Assembly (NCBI GenBank): GCA_963770295.1
Contig: CAVYPA010000005.1
Span: 248,001-312,000, forward strand
Reading direction: 5' to 3'
From: AWTP1-13 sp963770295
GTDB taxonomy: Bacteria; Pseudomonadota; Alphaproteobacteria; Rhizobiales; Hyphomicrobiaceae
DNA: 64,000 bases
How positions within the stretch are numbered: the first letter of the stretch is position 1; each line of letters opens with the position of its first letter. Position numbers and translations under genes: made by a program. The notes under the pieces were generated by a model. The model ran no database searches. It was not told the origin of the DNA and worked only from the letters and a program-made list of their open reading frames with translations. Of the stretch, positions 35,021 to 43,389 are shown one piece after another.

Positions 35021-36088
35021 GTGGGCAAATTTCTCCCCAATAGACTGCATCTTGCATTCGGCGTGCCGGGTGATCTGGCCACGCCGACCGGAGGTTATGG
35101 CTATGACCGGCGCATCATCCGCGAGCTTCGGCGGCTGGGGTGGCAGGTGGATGTCGTTGACGTCGGCGACGGCTTTCCGTTCCCAAGCATTGCGCAGCGC
35201 ACGACCGCGCTGACCATACTCTCTGCAGTGCCGGCGGGTTGCCCGACGGTCCTCGACGGGCTTGCGTTCGGGGCTCTGCCCGAGGCCGGCGCGCTTCGAT
35301 CCCGCGCACCGCTGATCGCGCTGGTGCACCAACCGCTGGCTTTGGATCCCGGTCTCAACACCGCCCAGGCAGACACCTTCCGCGAGACCGAGCGCGCCGC
35401 ACTCGCTGCCGCCACGCGCGTCGTGGTCACGAGTGAGGCAACCGCGCGGATCATGGTCGCTGACTACGACGTTTCGTCTCAGCGCATCAGCGTCGTGCGC
35501 CCGGGTAATGATCCGGTTCCGCCGGCGCCTGGCAGCAACGACGGCGTCGTTCGGCTTCTCTCAGTCGGCTCCGTGGTGCCGGGCAAAGGCTACGATTTGC
35601 TGATTGCGGCGGTTGCCACCCTTGCCGACATGCCCTGGCGGCTGACGATTGCTGGTGACCGAACGCGCAACCCGGCCGCCGCCGCGCAGCTCGACGCCGA
35701 TATCGTGGCCCACGGCCTTGGCGATAGGGTCGCGGTGCTCGGCGCCGTGCCGCCTGAGGCTATCATTGAACTCTATTTGGCATCCGACGTCTTTGTGCTC
35801 GCGTCGCGTTTCGAGGGGTATGGGATGGCGCTCGCCGAAGCGATCGCACACGGGCTGCCGGTCGTGTCGACCAGGGCAGGTGCCATTCCCGACACGGTGC
35901 CTGCGGGCACTGGCCTGCTGGTGCCGACGAACGACGTTGCGGCGTTGACGCAGGCGCTGCGCCGCCTGATCAGCGACAGTGCCGAACGACGTCGGCTCGC
36001 CATGAACGCCCGCGCGGCAGCGGCGCGGCTCCCCACTTGGCAAGAGTCCGCCCGACTATTTGCCGGGGCAATCGAGGCGGTCGATTGA
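35021..36088 (+). CDS. GT4-family glycosyltransferase
   Basis: 355 residues with a GT-B fold: N-terminal acceptor domain with GGYGYDRRIIREL, C-terminal nucleotide-sugar domain with SVGSVVPGKGYDLLIAA and the signature ASRFEGYGMALAEAIAHGLP containing the E-x7-E pair. It transfers a sugar from a nucleotide donor with retention. GTG 35021 is the start; the ribosome-binding site is not obvious. Thirty bases downstream of the methyltransferase, so probably cotranscribed. Confidence 0.88.
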   Translation: MGKFLPNRLHLAFGVPGDLATPTGGYGYDRRIIRELRRLGWQVDVVDVGDGFPFPSIAQRTTALTILSAVPAGCPTVLDGLAFGALPEAGALRSRAPLIALVHQPLALDPGLNTAQADTFRETERAALAAATRVVVTSEATARIMVADYDVSSQRISVVRPGNDPVPPAPGSNDGVVRLLSVGSVVPGKGYDLLIAAVATLADMPWRLTIAGDRTRNPAAAAQLDADIVAHGLGDRVAVLGAVPPEAIIELYLASDVFVLASRFEGYGMALAEAIAHGLPVVSTRAGAIPDTVPAGTGLLVPTNDVAALTQALRRLISDSAERRRLAMNARAAAARLPTWQESARLFAGAIEAVD

Positions 36089-36513
36089 TGGGTGGGGGCA
36101 CGAAGGCAAACTTGCTCGGTGGGCTGGATTTCTCCGGTGCGATGCCCGCTTCCGGTTAGGTGGCTCTGCACGATATCCATGTCTCTTGGCACCCATCGCC
36201 GCTTCGGGGCGGCGCGCGATTGTATGTGCTGGTGGGGTTTAGCGTAAGGGGCTGGCGCAGCCCAGTTTCATGTCCCCTTGAGCCGAAGCGAACTTTTGCG
36301 CGGCTGTTCGCCTCGCGTTACTGTGGACGACACGGTCATGGCCGTTAGGTCTCATTGCGTGACGAGTTTCACAGGAGACATGGACCGGATCGTCGGACGC
36401 TCGCAATCGGCCTTGCCTCTGCTGTTGGCGACCTTGCCTCTGCTGTTGCCGGCCTTGCCTCTGCTGTTGGCGGGGAGTGCGTTCCACGTGTCATCTTCGC
36501 AGCGGGGCCACCC
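36089..36513. other. Intergenic region containing an out-of-frame leader and tandem repeat
   Basis: 425 bp. It carries a 21-bp triple repeat and an ATG at 36378 that opens a frame encoding a signal-peptide-like sequence (ALPLLLATLPLLLPALPLLL) which ends in TGA overlapping the start of the next gene; see the finding. Confidence 0.5.
36409..36471. repeat. Tandem repeat, 21-bp unit, three copies
   Basis: GGCCTTGCCTCTGCTGTTGGC at 36409-36429, a variant at 36430-36450 and an exact copy at 36451-36471. The period is a multiple of three, and in one frame each copy encodes LPLLLA-type hydrophobic residues while in the frame of the downstream hydrolase it encodes GLASAV-type residues. Confidence 0.85.
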
Positions 36514-37806
36514 ATGATCCTCGTCGACCAACCCGATGCGTTGATGGATGTGCCGATCTCCATCGAACTGGCGGGATTTGCGCCGCACCAGCCGGTCGCG
36601 CTGACGGCAACCCAAATCTTTCCGAGCCATTCGCGCTGGCAAGCGCGCGCGACCTTCACTGCCGACGAGAACGGCCATATCGCGGTCGCTCGACAGGCAC
36701 CAGCATCAGGCGACTACGAAGGCGTTGCCGCGATGGGCTTGGTTTGGTCCGCGCAGCGTGTGGTGCCCGCGACCCCGCCGTTTCCTGACGATTGGATTTT
36801 GCAGCCCTCTTTGATCCATCTGGACGCGGTCGGCGCCAATGGCGAGCGGTCAGAGCTGACGGTCCGAAGACACCCCGCCGCTCCGGGCGTTACGCGGACG
36901 CCCATTCGCAGCGACGGAGTTGTCGGCATCCTGTTCCTGCCGCCCGGCGAGGGCCCGCATCCCGCGGTTCTGGTGCTCCACGGTGGCGGAGGCGGCATGG
37001 ACGAGTACACCGGCGCCATGCTGGCATCGCACGGCTATGCGGCGCTCAACCTGGCCTATTTCTCTGAGCCCGGGCTGCCGCGAGGTCTGGTCAATATCCC
37101 GCTCGAATACTTCGAAAACGCAATCCGCTGGATGCGGGCGCAAACCTGGCTGGGCGACGGCTTCCTGGCGGTATGGGGGCCGTCGCGCGGCGGCGAGCTT
37201 GCGCTGTTGTTGGGCTCCACGTTCGCAGACATCAATGCCGTGAGCGCCTGGGTGCCAAGCGGCGTCATGTTCTGGCCGATTGGCCGCGCTGAGAAGGGCG
37301 ATTCGCGGCGGCCGGCGTCGTGGACGCTCCGGGGCGAGCCGCTCCCCTTTCTGCAAGAGTATAACGACAACGTGGAACCGATACCGCCGCAGCAGCCCGG
37401 TGATGCCCGAGCCTACACGCCGATTTATCTTCGTCATTTGCGCGATGCGCGCGCCGTGGAACGCGCCACGATCGCAGTCGAGAACATCCGCGGTCCCGTC
37501 ATGTTGGTCTCGGGCACTGACGATCAGATGTGGCCGTCAGCGGCGCTCGCCGACATCGCGCTGCGTCGGCTGGAATCGAAAGCGTTTAGGTATCCCTTCC
37601 AGCATCTCAAGTATGAGGGTGCTGGCCATCTCATTCTGATCCCCTACGGACCAAGAACGACGCGCAACATCGGTTTCAAATTGGAAGGTTTCAGCGGCCT
37701 GCTGTACGCGCAGGGTGGCAATCCGAGAGCCGATGCAGAAGCCGGCGCCGATGCCTGGCGCCAGATGCTCGTGTTCCTGGAAGCCGGTGCCAGAAATCGC
37801 CGATGA
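36514..37806 (+). CDS. BAAT-like acyl-CoA thioester hydrolase / alpha-beta hydrolase
   Basis: 430 residues from ATG 36514. The N-terminal ~130 residues form the Ig-like acyl-CoA thioesterase/BAAT domain (PISIELAGFAPHQPVALTAT), followed by an alpha/beta hydrolase domain: HGGGGGMDEYTG oxyanion strand, nucleophile in WGPSRGGELALLLG, Asp in SGTDDQMW and His in GAGHLILIPYGP. In bacteria these are mostly hydrolases of unknown ester or thioester substrates. The frame stays open upstream to 36355; the upstream portion is repeat-encoded and not family-like. A TGA of an upstream leader-like frame overlaps the ATG (ATGA), which could couple translation. Confidence 0.82.
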   Translation: MILVDQPDALMDVPISIELAGFAPHQPVALTATQIFPSHSRWQARATFTADENGHIAVARQAPASGDYEGVAAMGLVWSAQRVVPATPPFPDDWILQPSLIHLDAVGANGERSELTVRRHPAAPGVTRTPIRSDGVVGILFLPPGEGPHPAVLVLHGGGGGMDEYTGAMLASHGYAALNLAYFSEPGLPRGLVNIPLEYFENAIRWMRAQTWLGDGFLAVWGPSRGGELALLLGSTFADINAVSAWVPSGVMFWPIGRAEKGDSRRPASWTLRGEPLPFLQEYNDNVEPIPPQQPGDARAYTPIYLRHLRDARAVERATIAVENIRGPVMLVSGTDDQMWPSAALADIALRRLESKAFRYPFQHLKYEGAGHLILIPYGPRTTRNIGFKLEGFSGLLYAQGGNPRADAEAGADAWRQMLVFLEAGARNRR

Positions 37807-37978
37807 ATAAATCTGCCGAAGACGTCGGCAGCGACACGGTCAGCCCCGGGGACTTCGACCGACGCGCGCAGCGGGCACGACGACGCGAAAAAGCGACCCA
37901 CGTCTGCCGTAGCGGAGCACCCGTCGCCTGACAGGCAATTTGAACGCGCTCGCTCTGAGGCTCGCAAGAGATCGTGAC

Positions 37979-39493
37979 TTAAGCGGGGTGAGGGGTGGCC
38001 GCCTGCGGCGCTTCTACCCGTCCGGGTTGAGGAATGTGGAGGAAGAAGGCACAGACGAGAGCGGCGATGAGGCTCAACAGCGCCAGCCCGTAAAGACCAC
38101 CGGCGAAGTTGCCAGTCAGATCCCGCATGTATCCGACATAGTAAGGGCCGACGGTGCCACCCAGGTTGCCGATCGAGTTGATCCAGGCGAAGCCCGCGCC
38201 CGCGAGCGCCGTGCCGCTGAGGAACATCGGTGGCATAGCGAAAAACGGCCCCTTGGAACCGTAGAACCCGACGGCGGCCACCGACATTCCGACCAGTGCC
38301 CACCACGAGCCCAGCGTGTATCCGGCGAGCACCAGCCCTCCGGTCGAGAGCACACAGGCCACGAGCAGGTTCCAGCGCCGCTCGTTCATGGCGTCGGAGA
38401 CTCGACCCCACACCACCATACCGATACCGCCGCAGATATAGGGAATCATGGTGAGCCAGCCGACCTCCATGTTGGAGAAATTGCCGAGCGACTTGATGAT
38501 CTGCGGGATGAAGTAGAGCATGCCGAGGCTGGCCGTGACGATGCCGAAATAGTTCACGGCCAGCAGCAGGACCTTGCCGTTGATCATCGCCTTCCAAAGA
38601 TTATGGTCGGCAATGCGACCCCACACCAACAAGCCGATGGTACCAAAGATGTAGGGGATCAGCACAACCACGACGGGCGGCACGTCGCCGAAGGAGGTTT
38701 TGAGCCACGCCGTGATTTGCGGCGTGTAATAGAGCAGCCCGAGGCTGATCAGGGTGATGACGAGGTACATCAGGCTCAGGACGAGCACCTTACCGAAAGC
38801 GAATTTCTTGTCCTCCCGCGGCGGACGCTCGGAGGCGATCTTGGCCGTGATCCAGGCCTTTTCGTCGGTGCTGAGGAAAGTTGCCTGCTCTGGACGGTCG
38901 GTCAGCACGAGCAGCGTTAGAATGCCAACCACGATGGTCGGGATCGCCTCGGCGATGTACATGATTTGCCAGCCCTTGAGGCCAAACAGGCCGTCAAGGC
39001 CGAGGAGCGCGGTCGAAATCGGCGCGCCGAGGGCGACGGAGACCGGCAGGCCGGCGAGAAATCCCGAGACGATACGGGCATGATGTTTTCGCGGGAACCA
39101 GTAGGTAAAATAGAGCAGCATGCCTGGGAAGAAGCCCGCCTCAGCGACACCGAGCAGGAACCTGACGATGGAGAAGCTCGTCGTGTCGAACACGAACGCC
39201 ATGAGGCCCGCGAACAAGCCCCAGGTAATCATGATGCGGGCTATCCAGAGGCGCGCGCCGACCCTTTCCATGATGACGTTGCTAGGCACCTCGAAAATGT
39301 AATAACCCAGGAAGAATGTTCCCAACGCAAAGCCGAACTCGGTCGCTGATAGCTTGAGATCGCCGCGCATCGTCAGGCCAGCGAAGCTGACGTTGATGCG
39401 ATCGATGTAGGCCAGAATGTATGACAAAATCGCGAACGGCAGCAGGCGCAGATAGATCTTGCGCATGGCAGATTTTTCGATCGCTTCGTCCAT
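37979..39493 (-). CDS. MFS transporter, anion:cation symporter (ACS) type, with duplicated TM7-TM8 region
   Basis: 504 residues from ATG 39493 (GGGAGG upstream). N-terminal half as in ACS-family permeases for phthalate, tartrate, hexuronates and similar organic anions: YIDRINVSFAGL in TM1, FEVPSNVIMERVGAR after TM2, and FFPGMLLYFTYWFPRKHHAR. Family length is about 430-450; the excess comes from a tandem internal repeat: residues 235-298 (KVLVLSLMYL, LGLLYYTPQI, IPYIFGTIGLLVWGRIAD) align with 307-369 (KVLLLAVNYF, LGMLYFIPQI, IPYICGGIGMVVWGRVSD). This should give about 14 instead of 12 helices. Transport of an organic anion is inferred from the family only. Confidence 0.88.
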   Translation of the reverse strand: MDEAIEKSAMRKIYLRLLPFAILSYILAYIDRINVSFAGLTMRGDLKLSATEFGFALGTFFLGYYIFEVPSNVIMERVGARLWIARIMITWGLFAGLMAFVFDTTSFSIVRFLLGVAEAGFFPGMLLYFTYWFPRKHHARIVSGFLAGLPVSVALGAPISTALLGLDGLFGLKGWQIMYIAEAIPTIVVGILTLLVLTDRPEQATFLSTDEKAWITAKIASERPPREDKKFAFGKVLVLSLMYLVITLISLGLLYYTPQITAWLKTSFGDVPPVVVVLIPYIFGTIGLLVWGRIADHNLWKAMINGKVLLLAVNYFGIVTASLGMLYFIPQIIKSLGNFSNMEVGWLTMIPYICGGIGMVVWGRVSDAMNERRWNLLVACVLSTGGLVLAGYTLGSWWALVGMSVAAVGFYGSKGPFFAMPPMFLSGTALAGAGFAWINSIGNLGGTVGPYYVGYMRDLTGNFAGGLYGLALLSLIAALVCAFFLHIPQPGRVEAPQAATPHPA

Positions 39494-39961
39494 TCTCAAC
39501 CTCCCGAGCGCCGGCACCATCCACGAATGCTTTGACGTCGCTTTTTTACATTGAGCCTAGCGTGCCCGACCTAAGGGGTCACGACGAATAGCCTGAGGTG
39601 CCATGCGTGCCGCGCAGGGGACCCATACGGCCCTACGACACGGGGGCACGCTGGTCTGGAAGACCGAGTGCAACCGCATCTCAGCGCGACCGACCGGATT
39701 TGCTGGTCAACACTTTGCCGAGATGCTGCTGCCGGAGCGCTAAATCTCGTTTTGCGGTCGCAGCTGAGATGCTGGTTGGTAAAGCGACCCTCAAACTGGC
39801 ACCCCGCGCGGACCGTGGAGGTTTTTAGCACTCAACGGTTAAGTCTGCGGCCCGGCAAAGAATTTTGCTTGCCAGGGACAAGCCGTGGCGGCGGCACACG
39901 CTGCAGACGTGCGTGGCCGCGCTCCTTTCTGGCGCCTGCTGCAGTATCGGCGGCGGCGGTC
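39494..39961. other. Intergenic region
   Basis: 468 bp between two minus-strand genes; no gene recognised. It is upstream of the MFS gene and likely holds its promoter. Confidence 0.4.
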
Positions 39962-40714
39962 TCATGTCCCAAGATATGCACCGCCGTTGACGTGAATGAT
40001 TTGGCCGTTGAGATAGGCTTGCTCCGGGTGCGCTAGAAACAGAGCCGCTGACGCGATCTCGTCGACGTGCGCCTCGCGAGGCACAGGTGGCAAGCTGACG
40101 CGCACGGCCGGGGCTCCCGCGGATGCCGGCCTGGCTGTGGCGACGGCGCCGGGCGCGATGACGTTGGCGGTAATCCCCCGATCACCGAACTCGACCGCCA
40201 GCGCCCGCGTCAGGCCGGTCAGGCCCGACTTGCCAGTCAAATTGTGGGCCCGGCGCTTGAACCCCGCATGCCAGGAGATCCCACCGAGGGTGATGATGCG
40301 GCCCCAACCCTTGGCGATCATCCCCGGCAGCGTCGCCTGTGCGCAGTGGAATGTGCCATCGAGCGAAATGTCGATGACCCGCCGCCATGCGGCATGATCA
40401 AGATCCAGGAAATCAATCTGCCCCCGACTGGACGCGTTGCACACGAGAATGTCGATGGAGCCGAACGCTTCGCCGGCCTTTTGCACCATCTGGTCCACCG
40501 CAGACCGATCGACGATGTCGGCAATCTGGACGAGGCTGCGGCGCCCTGTGGCCTCGATCTCGGCGGCTACGTGCTCGGCGGCCCCACGGTCCTGCAGGGT
40601 ATTGACGACAATATCCGCACCGGCTCCTGCCAACCGCAACGCGATGGCGCGCCCAATATTGCGGGATGCACCGGTCACCAGGGCCGTTTTCCCGGCCAGC
40701 GGCGTATTGCTCAA
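39962..40714 (-). CDS. SDR-family oxidoreductase lacking the canonical catalytic Tyr
   Basis: 250 residues. It has TGASRNIGRAIALRLAG (nucleotide motif), VCNASS at the NNAG position, the Ser of GGISW, and the C-terminal YLNGQIIHVNGGAYLG. At the YxxxK site the sequence is AHNLTGK: the Lys is present but the position four residues before it is Asn, so the Tyr is missing. I recall similar SDRs with RAHVVxAK at this place. The start is TTG 40714, with GGAGACGAAGAC upstream; an ATG at 40798 would add non-family residues. Substrate unknown. Confidence 0.83.
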   Translation of the reverse strand: MSNTPLAGKTALVTGASRNIGRAIALRLAGAGADIVVNTLQDRGAAEHVAAEIEATGRRSLVQIADIVDRSAVDQMVQKAGEAFGSIDILVCNASSRGQIDFLDLDHAAWRRVIDISLDGTFHCAQATLPGMIAKGWGRIITLGGISWHAGFKRRAHNLTGKSGLTGLTRALAVEFGDRGITANVIAPGAVATARPASAGAPAVRVSLPPVPREAHVDEIASAALFLAHPEQAYLNGQIIHVNGGAYLGT

Positions 40715-41051
40715 TGTCTTCGTCTCCAACAGTAGGTCTGGCGTCCGCAAGACTATAGCGCACTTGAGCGCCAGCAGGTGATCGTTGCAACCCCGCATCG
40801 CGGGTTAGGCTTAAACGCGTAAACTGCGGTCCGATGCCAGCCGGGGAGAAACCGGCGCCACGAGCAATGCTCGGCGGCACAACGAGTCGGCGGCGATCAG
40901 GGATCTTTGCCGACGCGATCGGATCGCGCCTCGCGCGCGGAACCCTTTGCAAACAGGCGACGCGTGCGCGGAGGGGTTGCCCAGTACGTTTGGGTAACAT
41001 AGCGGCGACCCGCCGCGAAAGGCGAGTTTGCATATTGGCCCGGGCGCTTCC
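40715..41051. other. Intergenic region
   Basis: 337 bp between two minus-strand genes; no gene recognised. Confidence 0.4.
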
Positions 41052-41390
41052 TCAAGCCCCTGTGCTCTTATTCGGTTCGATGCTCGGCCTGGGCAGTGGC
41101 CCCATGCGGACATAGACCTCGTTCGGCACCCCGTAGTTCCGCAGCACTTGCGTGCTGTCGTTGAGACCGCAGGCCTCGCGTTGCACGATGAAGAGCCAGA
41201 GCGCATATCCCGCCTGTTTGACGAGACCATCGCGGATTTTTCGATCGGAATTGGCCGTCCGCGGGCACGCGGCAAGTGCCGCCAGCGCGGCCTCAAGCCG
41301 CCGTCCAAGCCGCCCGAGCGCCGACGCCCTCTCCTGGGCGATCTCGTATTCGAGAGTTGCGTATCCGGAACGAAGTAAATTCAACGCCAT
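41052..41390 (-). CDS. DUF6665-like small conserved protein
   Basis: 112 residues: LEYEIAQERASALGRLGRRL, then EAALAALAA, and GYALWLFIVQREACGLNDST then VLRNYGVPNEVYVRMG. The combination LEYEIxxERAxxLGRxGR...ALW.F.VQRE.CGL.....V...Y.VP..V..RMG matches the DUF6665 family as I remember it, found in Rhizobiales. Cytoplasmic, mostly helical, function unknown. ATG 41390 is the start, with a weak ribosome-binding site. Confidence 0.7.
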   Translation of the reverse strand: MALNLLRSGYATLEYEIAQERASALGRLGRRLEAALAALAACPRTANSDRKIRDGLVKQAGYALWLFIVQREACGLNDSTQVLRNYGVPNEVYVRMGPLPRPSIEPNKSTGA

Positions 41391-41762
41391 TGAGGCGCGC
41401 TCCGAAACGTGGCCTGCCGATTATGTTTGATTTTAGTGCTCGGCAGGGGTGCTGTTCAAGAAACAAAACGCCGCGGGGCGCCAAGTCTGCGGTATGGGAG
41501 TTTTGGAGAGATCGCTCACGAATGGCTGTCATCGCGGCAGCGACCGACAAATACCCCACTACGAATTTTTCGCAGTTTGGCGCGCCGTCGTCGCCAAGCG
41601 CTCGTTCCCGACCATAGAACCGCCGCATGCACGCAAATCTGCAAAGTGACGGCTTGATGCCGGATGGGATCGCGGTGCCGGATGTCTTGGCGACCTATGG
41701 ATGGTGTCGCGGTTTCCACAAAGTCCTCAAGCAACGCGGGTTTTCTGCAACTAAGTCGTGTG
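41391..41762. other. Intergenic between two minus-strand genes
   Basis: 372 bp with no gene recognised; several short frames on both strands overlap. Confidence 0.4.
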
Positions 41763-42947
41763 TCAGAAAACATCGACCGTTGGGAACCGCGGCAGGCCTG
41801 TCAGACAGTCCCAGAGATAGATCGCAAGGCCGACATCACCAGTCCACAGCGAGTATCGGCCACGTCCGTATTCGTGGCGTGCCTCTCGGCACTGCGCAAT
41901 AGCCGTCATCGCGAATGCCCGGGCGCGTTCGAGCCAGATGGTGTGCTGCGTTCGCTGATAGAGTTTGAGGAACGCGTAACCATTGCCGCCAGTGCCATGG
42001 CAAAGATTGGAGCCTTTGGCGAGCGGCCCTGCCACCCAAGTAAATTGCCCGCCCTCCTCGAGAAGCGTCTCGAGCTCCGGCTGTTTGAATGGCGAGCCGG
42101 CAAATGTCGCCACCATGCCCGGAGCGCCATGGCAGTACTGGCAAAGCGATGGTGGTTTGTCGTGACCAACTCGCGCTCGCCATGACGTTCCAATTGCCGT
42201 CCGCCACGCATTCCGGCTGAGGGTGTGCGGGATCACATCCATCAGGCGAGATCGCTGCTCCTCTGTCAGCCAATCCCATCCTTGCAGGAGCGGGAGCATG
42301 TTGCCCGCATATCCGTGCACTGGGCCGAGGAACTTCGTATGTTGGCGATAAAGATCCTGTTCCCAGATCGGGCCATCAGCTGATTCCCGCAGGTCGGCAA
42401 GGAGGCGGGCTGCTTGAACTTCAAACAATGGTCGCCAGCGCCTTTCATTCGTCATCTGGTGCATAAAAAGGCATGCGAGCATCGAGCCCGGCATGCCCCA
42501 CATCAACTCTCGAATGGGCAGATGCGTGTTCGCGTCGGCGCGAGTGTAGACGAGTTCGGCTATGGTCGAAGACGGCGCAAGCCGCATCGCGAGCAGCGCA
42601 GTGCCCAAATCGCCGAACAGAAGTGAGCCATTGATCGCGTAGTCTTCGAAAGCGGCCATCTCCGCTAGGGTCTTGGCTAGGAGTTGCGGCACATAACGGT
42701 GGAAATCAAAATCAGCCTCAATTGCGCCGAGGCGCCTCAAGTGTTCGAGGCCCCAGATGACACCGGCTGCTCCGAAGTAGATGCTGCTGTTGCCATCTTG
42801 CCGACCATCGAGGGGGTGCGCAGCCCAAAACCCATCATGCCCGAAATTATCGAGCGCATCGGTCGCAATTTCGGCGATCGCCGCTTTCGCCGCATCCGGG
42901 TCCCAGGGCAAATCGCGCAATGGGACATGGCGAGAATGATCTATCAT
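41763..42947 (-). CDS. LanC-like protein (lanthionine synthetase C family), orphan
   Basis: 394 residues with the alpha/alpha-toroid pattern of LanC/LanCL proteins. The predicted zinc ligands are present: C in CQYCHGAPG (the WCxG-type site) and CH in NLCHGTGGN, along with GPVHGYAGN, GAAGVIWGLEHL and WTGDVGLAIYL repeats. LanC enzymes add Cys thiols to dehydrated Ser/Thr in lantibiotics; LanC-like proteins without a biosynthetic cluster act otherwise (eukaryotic relatives add glutathione to dehydroamino acids). No LanB/LanM, precursor peptide or exporter is nearby, so a lantibiotic role is unlikely. ATG 42947; the upstream AAGAG is weak. Confidence 0.85.
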   Translation of the reverse strand: MIDHSRHVPLRDLPWDPDAAKAAIAEIATDALDNFGHDGFWAAHPLDGRQDGNSSIYFGAAGVIWGLEHLRRLGAIEADFDFHRYVPQLLAKTLAEMAAFEDYAINGSLLFGDLGTALLAMRLAPSSTIAELVYTRADANTHLPIRELMWGMPGSMLACLFMHQMTNERRWRPLFEVQAARLLADLRESADGPIWEQDLYRQHTKFLGPVHGYAGNMLPLLQGWDWLTEEQRSRLMDVIPHTLSRNAWRTAIGTSWRARVGHDKPPSLCQYCHGAPGMVATFAGSPFKQPELETLLEEGGQFTWVAGPLAKGSNLCHGTGGNGYAFLKLYQRTQHTIWLERARAFAMTAIAQCREARHEYGRGRYSLWTGDVGLAIYLWDCLTGLPRFPTVDVF

Positions 42948-43389
42948 GAGCGCTCTTGAGGCGGTCTGCGGCCAATCCGGCCAACAACACGTTATTTAGC
43001 ACGACCTTCGGACCGAAGGTGACGGCAACACTTGTGATGTCGCGCGTTGGCACTAAGCCGACCATCCCCACTTGAGGGCTTACCTAGTCGTCTATGCGAG
43101 ATACCGCCGAAGCACCGGGACACGTCGGTGGGTAGCCTGCGGCGTGCATGCATTGTTGACTTTGTCGGCCCAGTGTCCGTGCGCCGGGGCCGATGTAGCC
43201 GAAGTAAGTATGCCGGGTGCGGCATACCTCAGGTCTTTTCGCCATTTTCATAGGGGAAAGATAGCCAAGATCATGAGATGCTCGGTCCGGCAAAGGGAGC
43301 CCTCGATCGACTTGCCGCCGCGTTCGCAGCGTGCGATTCATGCCGCGCGACCTTCCAAGTGCGGGCGTTGATCATGCTGGGTATTCTTA
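42948..43389. other. Intergenic, divergent
   Basis: 442 bp between the LanC-like gene and the divergent cyclase gene. I looked for a short Cys/Ser/Thr-rich precursor peptide in front of the LanC-like gene and saw none with a start signal. Confidence 0.45.

Noticed and set aside
41763..43389. Lantibiotic cluster around the LanC-like gene
   Set aside because: No precursor-like short Cys/Ser/Thr peptide, dehydratase or exporter in the surrounding sequence.
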